Part shown: positions 1 through 7,397 of the stretch, in pieces
How the letters are laid out: each line of letters begins with the position of its first letter
Position numbering within the stretch: the stretch's first letter is position 1
NCBI GenBank assembly: GCA_006969745.1
Contig: CP030886.1
Location: 992,001 to 1,056,000, forward strand
Direction: 5' to 3'
DNA length: 64,000 bases
DNA from: Cytophagaceae bacterium
GTDB taxonomy: Bacteria; Bacteroidota; Bacteroidia; Cytophagales; Cyclobacteriaceae
Translations under genes and position numbers: made by a program
Notes under the pieces: model-generated
What the model saw: only the letters and a program-made list of their open reading frames with translations
Told to the model about the DNA's origin: nothing
Databases searched by the model: none

Positions 1-59
1 CAAAATTGCTGGATAGAGATGTGAGAAACAATGTAAAAGCGATAGAAAAGATAAGTTGA
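1..59 (+). CDS. C-terminal tail of an unidentified gene (partial, cut by window edge)
   Basis: The third plus-strand frame is open from the first base and stops at TGA 57-59, giving 18 residues that end in VKAIEKIS. The tail is charged and could form a helix, but it is too short to name. A perfect hairpin lies 12 bases after the stop, as expected at the end of a real transcript, and this is the main reason to accept it. The frame could also be open by chance. Confidence 0.4.
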   Translation, partial: KLLDRDVRNNVKAIEKIS

Positions 60-71
60 CCTGTACTTTTT

Positions 72-94
72 AAGCCCCGACTAGTTCGGGGCTT
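72..94 (+). terminator. Rho-independent terminator between convergent genes
   Basis: A 9-bp perfect stem, AAGCCCCGA pairing with TCGGGGCTT, encloses a 5-base loop. A T-rich run follows on the plus strand, and on the minus strand the hairpin is followed by TTAAAAAG. It sits between the plus-strand gene tail and the stop codon of the minus-strand regulator, whose TAA overlaps the right arm, so it may serve both directions. Confidence 0.75.
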
Positions 95-2156
95 ATTTCT
101 TTAGTACTCCCTCCTCTTCCAACAGCTCTCTCAGCTCTTGATGCTGAATCCAAAAATTCTCGGTAATTGTCTTAAGCGTTTGATCAAAATCCGGTTGTTC
201 GGAAAGATTGAGTATCACAGGATCTTTATCCAGGAATAAAATCAGCCAATAGAAGTAGTCCCGTTCATCGGTAAATCCTTTAAAATATTCCATCCCTTTC
301 TCCAATTCACCTTTAGCTGCATAATAAGAACACATATTCAGGTCTCGATAGATAGTCGGGTCATTCTCTGCGTAGTTTAAGAATTTCGAATAAAAATTCT
401 CTGCTTCTTGTTTTCTACCTAGTTTATCCAAAACGTAAGCAATATGGATATCTTCAGAATTGTATATGTCCAGATTGAACATCTCTTTGATCCTTAGAAA
501 TTTACGGTAATACTTCCATGCCTCCTCATACTCATTCATAGTATAGCAGACTTTGCCGATCTCCTGAATAATATCTAAACGCATGGTGTCTTTTTCCAAT
601 AGCCTGATGAGATCACCTTTGGTACGCTTCAGGTTAAAATTCTGAGCCAGCTTGAGGTAGATGTATAGATACTCTGAAAACCTGTTTTCAGAATTGTATG
701 CAAGAGATTTTTGAATGTATTGCTCTGCTTCCCTGATAAATCCTGTCTCCACCAGGGCATTGCCCAAATGCAAATAGGTGTAGCTAGCTTCCACTGAATC
801 CTGGTCGGAAATAGCGTATCGAATACCTTGCAAGGCATGCATTAGGTATTGCTCTGTATTTGGCAGGTAATCTGCATAAATATCAGACAGGCGATTATGA
901 ACCCAGCCAGAGTTTGGACTGTAGATCAACACCTTTTCAAAGTATTGAGCAGATAGTTCGTATTGCTCATCCTGCATATAAAACAAAGCCTTCGCAATCA
1001 GGCTTTCGGCCAATTCTTCATCAAATAGAAGCGCTTTATCAGCGTATGTATTTATCTCTATGCCATATTTTTTGTCGGCTTGAAAAATATCCAGATAGTA
1101 GTAGCAAATGGCGATATATGCGTGAGCCAATGCAAACCTGGGGTCTTCTTCTATTGCTTGCTTGAAGTACGATATTGCTTCATTCAGACCCTCTGAGGTT
1201 TTCATGTTTTTTGTCAAATCAAGACCCTTGAGATAGTAGTCATAGGCCACAGCATTTTCTGTCGGGATCATTTCTATTCTCTTTCGCTCCTCCGGTGTGA
1301 TGATTACCTGGATTTTATCAGCGATATTTTTTGCCACCTCTTGTTGAAGCTGGAATATGTCGGTTACTTCTCGCTGATACTGCTGAGACCAAATGTGACG
1401 ATCATTTTTGGCATCAATAAGCTGGATGGTAAGCAAAATTTGATTACCTATTTTTTGACCACTGCCTTCTACAAAATAGCTTACATCCAATTCCCTGGAT
1501 AGCTCAGGAATCGTTTTTACAGCATCGCGATACTTCTCTACCGTGGTGCGACTTGTTACATCCAAATCTTCGATTTTCTGAAGATTATCCAGGATGGTTT
1601 CCATCAGGCCATTGATTATATAGAGGTTAGACGAATCTTCACTATCATTTTTAAATGGCAGCACCGCGATTGATTTATCCAAGGCAATTAGCTCATTAGA
1701 TTCTTTCGTAATTAAAACCGCTGCTACTATCACGATCAGAGCAGCAATGACAACCAGAAGCTTTGCCTTTGATTTTCCTCTTTTTTCTTCTCCAGCCAAA
1801 GCATCAGTTTCATCTGCCACCTGACTTTTCTCCTCTCCCGGCGGATACCCAAAAGTTTCGCGAAAGCATTTAGTGAAATAGGAAGTACTATTGAAGCCTA
1901 CTTTAAATGAAATCTCTGAAACGGTGAGTGCCTCGTCCTTGAGAAGCTCCTTAGCATGATACAAACGCACCTGCCGAATGAAAACACTAACCGAGAGACC
2001 GGTAAGGCTTTTCACTTTTCTTAGCAAATTGGAACGACTCATATTGAGTTGCTGAGCCAAATCAGGTACCTCAAAGTGTTCATCCGCTAAATTTTCCTCA
2101 ATGATAGCTATGACCTTTTTCAGGAAATCGTTTTCAGGATGAAGAAAATCAGCCAT
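93..2156 (-). CDS. AraC-family regulator with membrane segment, TolB/FlgO-like domain and TPR array
   Basis: This 687-residue protein starts with an AraC-type DNA-binding domain (about residues 8-105) with both helix-turn-helix units; the second reads VSEISFKVGFNSTSYFTKCF. A basic linker and one hydrophobic membrane segment (about 131-150) follow. Next comes a region like the FlgO/TolB-N module of adenylate-cyclase-type regulators (about 160-290, with SIAVLPFKN), then a long TPR-like helical array to the C terminus. The architecture implies a membrane-anchored transcription factor that senses through its TPR part; the signal is unknown. This fused form is common in Bacteroidota. It is divergent from the ankyrin lipoprotein operon, and direct repeats lie between the two starts. 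The start at 2156 precedes the AraC domain directly. Confidence 0.85.
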   Translation of the reverse strand: MADFLHPENDFLKKVIAIIEENLADEHFEVPDLAQQLNMSRSNLLRKVKSLTGLSVSVFIRQVRLYHAKELLKDEALTVSEISFKVGFNSTSYFTKCFRETFGYPPGEEKSQVADETDALAGEEKRGKSKAKLLVVIAALIVIVAAVLITKESNELIALDKSIAVLPFKNDSEDSSNLYIINGLMETILDNLQKIEDLDVTSRTTVEKYRDAVKTIPELSRELDVSYFVEGSGQKIGNQILLTIQLIDAKNDRHIWSQQYQREVTDIFQLQQEVAKNIADKIQVIITPEERKRIEMIPTENAVAYDYYLKGLDLTKNMKTSEGLNEAISYFKQAIEEDPRFALAHAYIAICYYYLDIFQADKKYGIEINTYADKALLFDEELAESLIAKALFYMQDEQYELSAQYFEKVLIYSPNSGWVHNRLSDIYADYLPNTEQYLMHALQGIRYAISDQDSVEASYTYLHLGNALVETGFIREAEQYIQKSLAYNSENRFSEYLYIYLKLAQNFNLKRTKGDLIRLLEKDTMRLDIIQEIGKVCYTMNEYEEAWKYYRKFLRIKEMFNLDIYNSEDIHIAYVLDKLGRKQEAENFYSKFLNYAENDPTIYRDLNMCSYYAAKGELEKGMEYFKGFTDERDYFYWLILFLDKDPVILNLSEQPDFDQTLKTITENFWIQHQELRELLEEEGVLKK

Positions 2157-2235
2157 ATATAGAGCGGGTTAAGTGGCAACAATGATCGTCAAATAAATGG
2201 CCTTCAACAACACCAATTCAGACTTTTGCATCATA

Positions 2236-2278
2236 ATTTATAGTGTTGATTCATAGTTACAAGAGAAAATTCATAGTT
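2236..2278. promoter_or_regulatory. Direct repeats in divergent promoter region, candidate AraC-type operator
   Basis: ATTCATAGTT occurs at 2249-2258 and again at 2269-2278, exactly 20 bases apart, and a weaker copy ATTTATAGTG is at 2236-2245. Direct half-sites about two helical turns apart are the usual AraC-family arrangement. They lie between the AraC/TPR regulator and the ankyrin lipoprotein gene. The repeats are seen; binding by the neighbouring regulator is inference. Confidence 0.4.
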
Positions 2279-2362
2279 CACAAATCTTGTCTCATACCTC
2301 ATAACTCTCCCCCTGCTTCCGATCGGACCTTTGTATCGTCAAAAATTAAAAACACAATAACG

Positions 2363-2944
2363 ATGAAAACATTAGAAATGAAATCAATTAGAAAATCCGT
2401 TTCGGCCTATCTCTTAGTAGCACTAATAAGCCTTAGCGCGTGTGACTCAAACGGTCAAAAATCAGCATCAGAATCCGGCAAACCTAAAATGACCTTGCAT
2501 GAAGCAGCTTTTATGGGAAATCTGGACGCACTCAAAGCCCACATTACGGCTAAATCAGACCTTAATGAAAAAGATCAGTATGGTTCAGCGCCGTTAAGTA
2601 TTGCTGCCGTTTTTGGAAAGCCCCAGGTTGCCGAATTGCTTATCAAAGCTGGAGCCGACCTAAATGTAAAAAGTGCCGATGGCTCAACTCCACTGCACTC
2701 CGCATCATTTTTCGGAAGAACTGAAATTTCCAGAATGCTATTGGACAATGGCGCTGATATTACCATCAGAAACAACTATGGCTCCACTGCACTGGAAACG
2801 ATCTCAGCTCCATTCGAAGATATGAAGCCCTTCTATGATCAAATCAGTAGAGACCTGGGCCCTTTGGGTTTAAAGCTTGACTATGATCAAATCCAGAAGG
2901 CACGTCCGATGATCGCTGAAATGATAAAAAGCAGCACTAAATGA
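2363..2944 (+). CDS. Ankyrin-repeat lipoprotein
   Basis: With the ATG at 2363 the product has 193 residues and begins with a basic segment, a hydrophobic stretch and a lipobox LSAC, so it is probably a lipoprotein anchored after signal peptidase II cleavage. An upstream in-frame start at 2243 would put 40 unlikely residues before the signal peptide, so I reject it. Three to four ankyrin repeats follow (about residues 45-150), with typical phrases such as GSTPLHSASFFGRTEISRML. Ankyrin repeats bind proteins, and no enzyme domain is seen. The stop overlaps the start of the acyltransferase gene by ATGA, so the two are translationally coupled. The divergent AraC/TPR regulator may control it. Confidence 0.8.
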   Translation: MKTLEMKSIRKSVSAYLLVALISLSACDSNGQKSASESGKPKMTLHEAAFMGNLDALKAHITAKSDLNEKDQYGSAPLSIAAVFGKPQVAELLIKAGADLNVKSADGSTPLHSASFFGRTEISRMLLDNGADITIRNNYGSTALETISAPFEDMKPFYDQISRDLGPLGLKLDYDQIQKARPMIAEMIKSSTK

Positions 2945-4068
2945 TTGCCGAAAGACGACACGATATTGACTGGTTGAGAGTTATAGCGATCGGGCTACTA
3001 TTGATTTATCATGTAGCCATCGCTTTTCAACCCTGGGGAGTGTTCATTGGCTTTATTCAAACCAATGAGCCTGTTGAAGCCATATGGATTCCCATGTCCT
3101 TGTTGAATATCTGGAGGATACCACTCTTGTTCTTCGTCTCAGGTATGGGCGTGTGGTTTGCGATTCAGAGAAGAAATTGGAAACGATTGATAGCCGAACG
3201 ATCCAGACGCATCTTATTGCCATATATTTTTGGGATTATTGCCATTGTCCCACTTCATATGTTTCTATGGCAAGATTATTACCATCAGGAGGTTTCGTAT
3301 GTGCCACATCCAGCACACCTGTGGTTTCTCGGAAACATATTTGTATATGTATTGGTGCTATCACCTGTTTTTTTCTATTTAAAGCGAAACAGTCAGGGAG
3401 TAATAGGTAAGCGTATCATAAAAGTGCTGAGCCATCCGTGGAGCCTCTTACTCTTGATGATTCCCTTCATTCTTGAGGGAATACTCGTAGCTCCGTCGGA
3501 ATATGAAATGTATGCGATGACCTGGCATGGATTTGCGCTGGGATTTCTCGCTTTCTCGACTGGGTTCTGTTGTGTTTTTGCAGGATCTTCCTTTTGGAAC
3601 AATGTAAAAAAACAGCGGTGGACTCTATTCGCCCATGCTATTGGCTTCTACCTTATCAGATTACTGTTTTTCGAACTTAGAACACCAGACTATATGATGG
3701 CAGTAGAATCATGTCTTTGGGTATTCACTGTATTTGGATTTGGCTATAAATACCTGAATCGACCAAGCAGGACTTTGACATACCTAAGTCAGGCGGCATA
3801 TCCAGTATACATCATCCACATGATATTTATCTATGCCGCTTCTTATGTACTATTTCCTATGAACCTAAACTCATTTGGCACATTTGTACTCGTGAATATT
3901 TTCACGTTTGCCTGGAGCATGCTTACGTTTGAAGTAATCAGGAGGGTGCGTTTTTTAAGACCGCTCTTTGGATTAGCATATCAAAGGAGATACGATAGAT
4001 TTGATAAACAAAAAGCCTATGATTCACCTAGCAACGGAAAGATTGATATTCAGACAGTGGAAAGCTGA
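2941..4068 (+). CDS. Membrane acyltransferase of the acyltransferase-3 (OpgC/MdoC-like) family
   Basis: This 375-residue protein has about ten hydrophobic segments and opens with RRHDIDWLRVIA followed by a membrane helix containing YHVA. That opening, with a histidine in the first helix, is characteristic of acyltransferase-3 proteins that transfer acyl or succinyl groups to exported glycans, and it most resembles the OpgC subgroup. A loop with PHPAHLWFLGNIF near residue 120 also fits the family. The acceptor cannot be read from sequence. It starts inside the stop of the ankyrin lipoprotein gene (ATGA), and its end is overlapped by the GNAT gene, so the three probably form one operon. Confidence 0.8.
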   Translation: MIAERRHDIDWLRVIAIGLLLIYHVAIAFQPWGVFIGFIQTNEPVEAIWIPMSLLNIWRIPLLFFVSGMGVWFAIQRRNWKRLIAERSRRILLPYIFGIIAIVPLHMFLWQDYYHQEVSYVPHPAHLWFLGNIFVYVLVLSPVFFYLKRNSQGVIGKRIIKVLSHPWSLLLLMIPFILEGILVAPSEYEMYAMTWHGFALGFLAFSTGFCCVFAGSSFWNNVKKQRWTLFAHAIGFYLIRLLFFELRTPDYMMAVESCLWVFTVFGFGYKYLNRPSRTLTYLSQAAYPVYIIHMIFIYAASYVLFPMNLNSFGTFVLVNIFTFAWSMLTFEVIRRVRFLRPLFGLAYQRRYDRFDKQKAYDSPSNGKIDIQTVES

Positions 4069-4513
4069 TGACTTTCAGCAAATAGCCATGTTTTTCTCTA
4101 AGCAAGAAAATGCCCGTTTCGTTGGTGGGGTAAAAAATCCGGAAGACTCATGGCGCCTGATGGCCACATACATTGGGCACTATGAGCTCATGGGTTACTC
4201 CTATCTAGCCCTGGAAGAGCGAACATCCGGAAAACTCATAGGCACTGTTGGTCTTTGGAATTCTGAACCATGGCCCGAACCCGAGCTTGGCTATTGGCTT
4301 TTGCCCGAAGCGCATGGAAAAGGCTACGGGGTTGAAGCCGGAACCCGAGTGAGAGACTATGCATTGAATGAACTGCAGATGGATTCGCTGGTCAGCTATA
4401 TAGATGCCTCCAACGAACCTTCAAAAAAGCTTGCCATCAAGCTTGGAGCCCACCCTGATCAAACGATTGATCTACTGGAATTTGGGCCACATGAAGTCTA
4501 CAGGTATCGATAA
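4019..4513 (+). CDS. GNAT-family N-acetyltransferase (RimJ/RimL-like)
   Basis: About 164 residues in the GNAT fold. The N terminus ATERLIFRQWKADDF is the usual start of the RimJ/RimL-like subgroup. The acetyl-CoA loop is present in altered form (PEAHGKGYGVEAG, about residues 101-113), followed by a conserved YIDASNEPSKKLAIKLG segment. The acceptor is unknown. The gene overlaps the end of the acyltransferase gene by about 50 bases. An alternative TTG start at 4001 has an AAAGGAGA sequence ten bases upstream and would add six residues; I prefer the ATG because family members usually begin just before the ATERL motif. Its TAA directly abuts the stop of the convergent gene. Confidence 0.85.
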   Translation: MIHLATERLIFRQWKADDFQQIAMFFSKQENARFVGGVKNPEDSWRLMATYIGHYELMGYSYLALEERTSGKLIGTVGLWNSEPWPEPELGYWLLPEAHGKGYGVEAGTRVRDYALNELQMDSLVSYIDASNEPSKKLAIKLGAHPDQTIDLLEFGPHEVYRYR

Positions 4514-4807
4514 TCAGGCCCCGATCATTTGCCAAATCACTTGCTTGCGATGACTTGACAGCTCCTGCACCTCTATTCGAAGTGGATTCATCTTAATCTG
4601 GATCACAACTCTCGCGTTACCCTGATTATCTTTTTCGGCAGGAACCCCCTCCTCGTTTAAATAATGATCCAACGGGCTCAATTCATCAAACGGAAAGTGA
4701 TTGTTATAAACAGCAAGAAGCTTCTCTTTCAGGTATTTTCCATACTTGGCGAGAACCAGTTTTCGACTTGATTTAGGTGTATATATTTTTTGTGTAGTAG
4801 TTTCCAT
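4514..4807 (-). CDS. Conserved-looking hypothetical protein, 97 residues
   Basis: I do not recognise this protein. From the ATG at 4807 it has 97 residues, a basic N-terminal third and an acidic middle (FDELSPLDHYLNEEG), with no membrane segment or signal peptide. An upstream in-frame ATG at 4846 would add 13 less likely residues. It is convergent with the GNAT gene with no bases between the stop codons. It could be a small cytoplasmic or nucleic-acid-associated protein; nothing specific supports either. Confidence 0.55.
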   Translation of the reverse strand: METTTQKIYTPKSSRKLVLAKYGKYLKEKLLAVYNNHFPFDELSPLDHYLNEEGVPAEKDNQGNARVVIQIKMNPLRIEVQELSSHRKQVIWQMIGA

Positions 4808-4902
4808 ATTATGCTTATTTAATAGGCAATTCAATATGGTAGGCAACGCATATTTAGAATTCCCCTAAATTCAGTGGCAAACAAAGTTGAAGACATAGCA
4901 GA

Positions 4903-5421
4903 ATGAATCAGGAAACAAAGCCAAAACAACAATTTAATCTATGGAAGGTCCTCATTATAATGCTACTAGGCGCTATTTCATTGCTGATATGGACAATGGC
5001 TAAACCCTCCACGCCTGATGAAATCTTCGACGATTATTTTGAGCCATATATCATTCAAACAACTCCCAGAGGTCTGACAGAAGATTCCGATAACTATATG
5101 ATGGGAACGATTCATTACCGAGATGGTGAATATGATTTAGCAATTTCAGAGCTCAAAAATCATCTGAAAGAAAACGCCACAGATTATCGTGCCCAATTGA
5201 TGCTCGGTATCACCTATCTAGCTATTAAAAATTTTAATGCTGCTGAGGTAGTTTTGCTGGCCTTAGCAAATGATCCGAATCATCTTTTCCAGGATCAGTC
5301 AAGGTGGTATTTAGGGCTTTTGTATCTGACTGACGGAAATGAAGAGAATGACAATAGAGCAGATGAGTATTTTGAGAAAATAGAAGATGAAGCACTTTTG
5401 ACCCGAACAAAAGATCTATGA
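4903..5421 (+). CDS. Membrane-anchored TPR protein
   Basis: This 172-residue protein has a short polar cytoplasmic head, one hydrophobic anchor (about residues 14-33) and then two to three TPR-like helical pairs (about 60-150), for example MMGTIHYRDGEYDLAISELK and AQLMLGITYLAIKNFNAAEV. It is probably an inner-membrane scaffold with its repeats in the periplasm, although orientation is not certain. Its TGA overlaps the ATG of the phosphoesterase gene (ATGA), so the two are translationally coupled and may work together. Confidence 0.7.
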   Translation: MNQETKPKQQFNLWKVLIIMLLGAISLLIWTMAKPSTPDEIFDDYFEPYIIQTTPRGLTEDSDNYMMGTIHYRDGEYDLAISELKNHLKENATDYRAQLMLGITYLAIKNFNAAEVVLLALANDPNHLFQDQSRWYLGLLYLTDGNEENDNRADEYFEKIEDEALLTRTKDL

Positions 5422-6437
5422 AAAAAACGCTACTTATTACTTGCTTCATTACCCTGGCACTGCATGGTCTGTTCAGTCAGGATATCTCCATCAATGATGG
5501 GCCATACATCTTTATTGAGGAAGATGAATTGGTAGTAAAAATCGTAAAGGCTGGCGAAGTATTTACAACAACCATGGCTTTGGATGCCTACGAAACCTCT
5601 TATTCACCTCAAAAGTCAATTTTTACCGATGTAGCCAACATCGTGGCACTTAGCGATATTCATGGTCAATATGATCTGGCGGTAGAGATCCTTCAAAACA
5701 ATGGCATCATCGATGAAGATCTGAACTGGAATTTTGGAAATGGTCACATGGTCATTGTGGGTGATATTTTTGATCGTGGACCTAAGGTTACTGAAGTACT
5801 TTGGTTGGTATATGAGCTCGAGAAGCAAGCAAAAGAAGCCGGAGGGTTTGTTCATTTTCTGCTTGGCAACCATGAATACATGGTGCTTCACAAAGACTTG
5901 AGGTATCTGCATGAAAAGTGCGAAAGTGTATCCAAGCTTCTGGGCAAGGAATATGACGAACTCTTTGGCAGCAACACGATCCTGGGAAGGTGGCTGAGAT
6001 CAAAGCCCACCATTGTAAAGATCAACGAACATGTTTTTGTGCATGGTGGCATCTCTAATGATTTCCTTTCCAATGTAGGGTTTGACATTGAAAGTATAAA
6101 TGAGACCATGCGCTTGTCGATCGATCGGAGCAAAGATGAAATGAAAGCTACGGACTTTTATAGCACGTATTACGGGCGTTCAGGTCCGATTTGGTACAGA
6201 GGCTATTTCTACGATGATCTCTCCAATCAAGCCATTGACAGTGTGTTGAATCGGACCAATAGTGAGCATGTGGTAGTGGGACATTGTTCCAACGATGAAG
6301 TCGTGAGTCTGTTCAGCAATAAAATCTTTGGTGTGGACTCCAGCATCAAAATGGGGAAGTATGGAGAAGTGCTTTTTCTAAATGGTAATCGTTTTTATCG
6401 GGGTACGAAGGATGGGGTGCAGTTAGAGTTTGAGTGA
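5418..6437 (+). CDS. Secreted calcineurin-like metallophosphoesterase
   Basis: This 339-residue protein has a clear signal peptide (about residues 1-20, ending LFSQ) and then the complete metallophosphoesterase motif set: D80-x-H82, GD116IFD119RG, GN151H152E, and a later VHGG and GHC. These bind two metal ions and place it in the PPP-like/calcineurin phosphoesterase family, close to bacterial Ser/Thr phosphatase-like proteins. It should act in the periplasm or outside the cell; the substrate (phosphoprotein, nucleotide or phosphodiester) is unknown. It overlaps the TPR gene by four bases, so that TPR protein may be its partner. Confidence 0.85.
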   Translation: MKKTLLITCFITLALHGLFSQDISINDGPYIFIEEDELVVKIVKAGEVFTTTMALDAYETSYSPQKSIFTDVANIVALSDIHGQYDLAVEILQNNGIIDEDLNWNFGNGHMVIVGDIFDRGPKVTEVLWLVYELEKQAKEAGGFVHFLLGNHEYMVLHKDLRYLHEKCESVSKLLGKEYDELFGSNTILGRWLRSKPTIVKINEHVFVHGGISNDFLSNVGFDIESINETMRLSIDRSKDEMKATDFYSTYYGRSGPIWYRGYFYDDLSNQAIDSVLNRTNSEHVVVGHCSNDEVVSLFSNKIFGVDSSIKMGKYGEVLFLNGNRFYRGTKDGVQLEFE

Positions 6438-6495
6438 TTCAATCAATGCGTTTTGCATTGCGCTATCAGTTAACTTGAAACCAACTCTACAATAT

Positions 6496-6696
6496 CTAGC
6501 CCAACAATTCATCTGCCTCATTCAAAAACTCAATGATTAGCTGGAAGTCACAAGCGATAGACTCAAAATCTGATGGAAGTGTTTCATGCTCAGAGATGAT
6601 GTATTGTAGGTAAACACGCAAAAGGCTTTTTCGTAATTCGGCGGGCGGTGAGGCTATTAAGAGGTCTTGCAATTTTTCTGTGAGATTTTCTGACAT
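6496..6696 (-). CDS. Small acidic hypothetical protein, 66 residues
   Basis: I do not recognise this protein. It is acidic and predicted helical, with no signal or membrane segment. It is divergent from the XRE regulator across 81 bases that contain inverted repeats, so the regulator may control it. Its position at the edge of the AT-rich islet suggests it belongs to that unit. An antitoxin or accessory role is possible but unsupported. Confidence 0.5.
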   Translation of the reverse strand: MSENLTEKLQDLLIASPPAELRKSLLRVYLQYIISEHETLPSDFESIACDFQLIIEFLNEADELLG

Positions 6697-6713
6697 TGGA
6701 TGTTATAAATACC

Positions 6714-6743
6714 GAATATATTCCGTGGATAAATATACGGAAT
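6714..6743. promoter_or_regulatory. Inverted repeats, candidate operator of the XRE regulator
   Basis: The perfect palindrome GAATATATTC lies at 6714-6723. Overlapping it, ATTCCGT at 6720-6726 pairs with ACGGAAT at 6737-6743 around a 10-base centre. The pair sits 34 bases before the GTG start of the XRE gene and just upstream of the divergent 66-residue gene. Small XRE controllers usually bind such symmetric sites in their own promoter, so autoregulation is likely but inferred. Confidence 0.45.
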
Positions 6744-6777
6744 TAGTCAAGCTTAGCAATAATCAAATTGCCTGAGT

Positions 6778-6999
6778 GTGGACGATCAAAAAGCCCCAAT
6801 TCTTAAAGTTGTTGCAACCAATATCGTAGAGATACGAAAGCAGAAAGGCATTACACAAGAGCAACTCGCTCACAAGGCAAATATTGATCGGTCGTACATG
6901 GGTTACATCGAAAATGCCAAGCACAACATCTCCGTTGGAATGCTCGAGCGAATAGCGATTGCGTTGGCAGTGGATATTAGAGAGTTGGTTAGTAAATGA
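6778..6999 (+). CDS. XRE-family (Cro/C1-type) helix-turn-helix regulator
   Basis: This 73-residue protein is almost entirely one HTH_3 domain (about residues 11-68). The phrases EIRKQKGITQEQLAHKANI and DRSYMGYIENAKHNISV give the canonical helix-turn-helix. It is closest in pattern to the controller (C) proteins of restriction-modification systems, but no methylase or nuclease gene is present here. The start is GTG; an in-frame TAA at 6760 rules out a longer form except for a CTG at 6772. It is convergent with the two-segment membrane protein gene, and inverted repeats lie in its promoter. It may regulate the neighbouring islet genes. Confidence 0.8.
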   Translation: MDDQKAPILKVVATNIVEIRKQKGITQEQLAHKANIDRSYMGYIENAKHNISVGMLERIAIALAVDIRELVSK

Positions 7000-7028
7000 G
7001 CACAAACTATTGCTATAATCAATATGGG

Positions 7029-7376
7029 CTATTCGGGTTCATTATCATCTACCTGATGTATTTCTTTTCTGAAATCAAAAAGTGATACTGTTTGTAGACC
7101 GAAACCAATCATCAAAAGATAAAAACCTCTCTTATCAAGAATTGAAGCTTTTTCTAAAATCTCATTAAAATCTTTCATTTCATTTGATGGAATAGGATCA
7201 TCTTGCCAGAATCCGGTTTTATTGGCAACAGATTCTAGTAAATTAGATATAACAGAAATCGAATCTTGGCTGTCGCTCCAAATTATATAAGTACCCAGAG
7301 TACCGCATAAAATGCTACACAGAATCAACACATTCTTGATATCAAATCTAAAAACAATCGTTTTTTTCTTCATCAT
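7029..7376 (-). CDS. Two-segment membrane protein downstream of the SIR2-like gene
   Basis: This 115-residue protein has a basic N terminus, a first membrane helix at about residues 15-33, a roughly 50-residue loop with several acidic residues, and a second helix at about 84-100 followed by a charged tail. I do not recognise a family. It starts 21 bases after the stop of the SIR2-like gene on the same strand, so the two are very probably co-transcribed. Small two-helix membrane proteins are frequent partners or effectors in bacterial immune operons, which makes a membrane-acting role worth testing. The region is strongly AT-rich: 7141-7200 has 15 G or C in 60 bases. Confidence 0.65.
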   Translation of the reverse strand: MMKKKTIVFRFDIKNVLILCSILCGTLGTYIIWSDSQDSISVISNLLESVANKTGFWQDDPIPSNEMKDFNEILEKASILDKRGFYLLMIGFGLQTVSLFDFRKEIHQVDDNEPE

Positions 7377-7397
7377 TCCAATTCGTTATTAGATTTC

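Noticed and set aside
6778..6999. Controller protein of a restriction-modification system
   Set aside because: The regulator looks like a C protein, but no methylase or restriction enzyme gene is present on either side.
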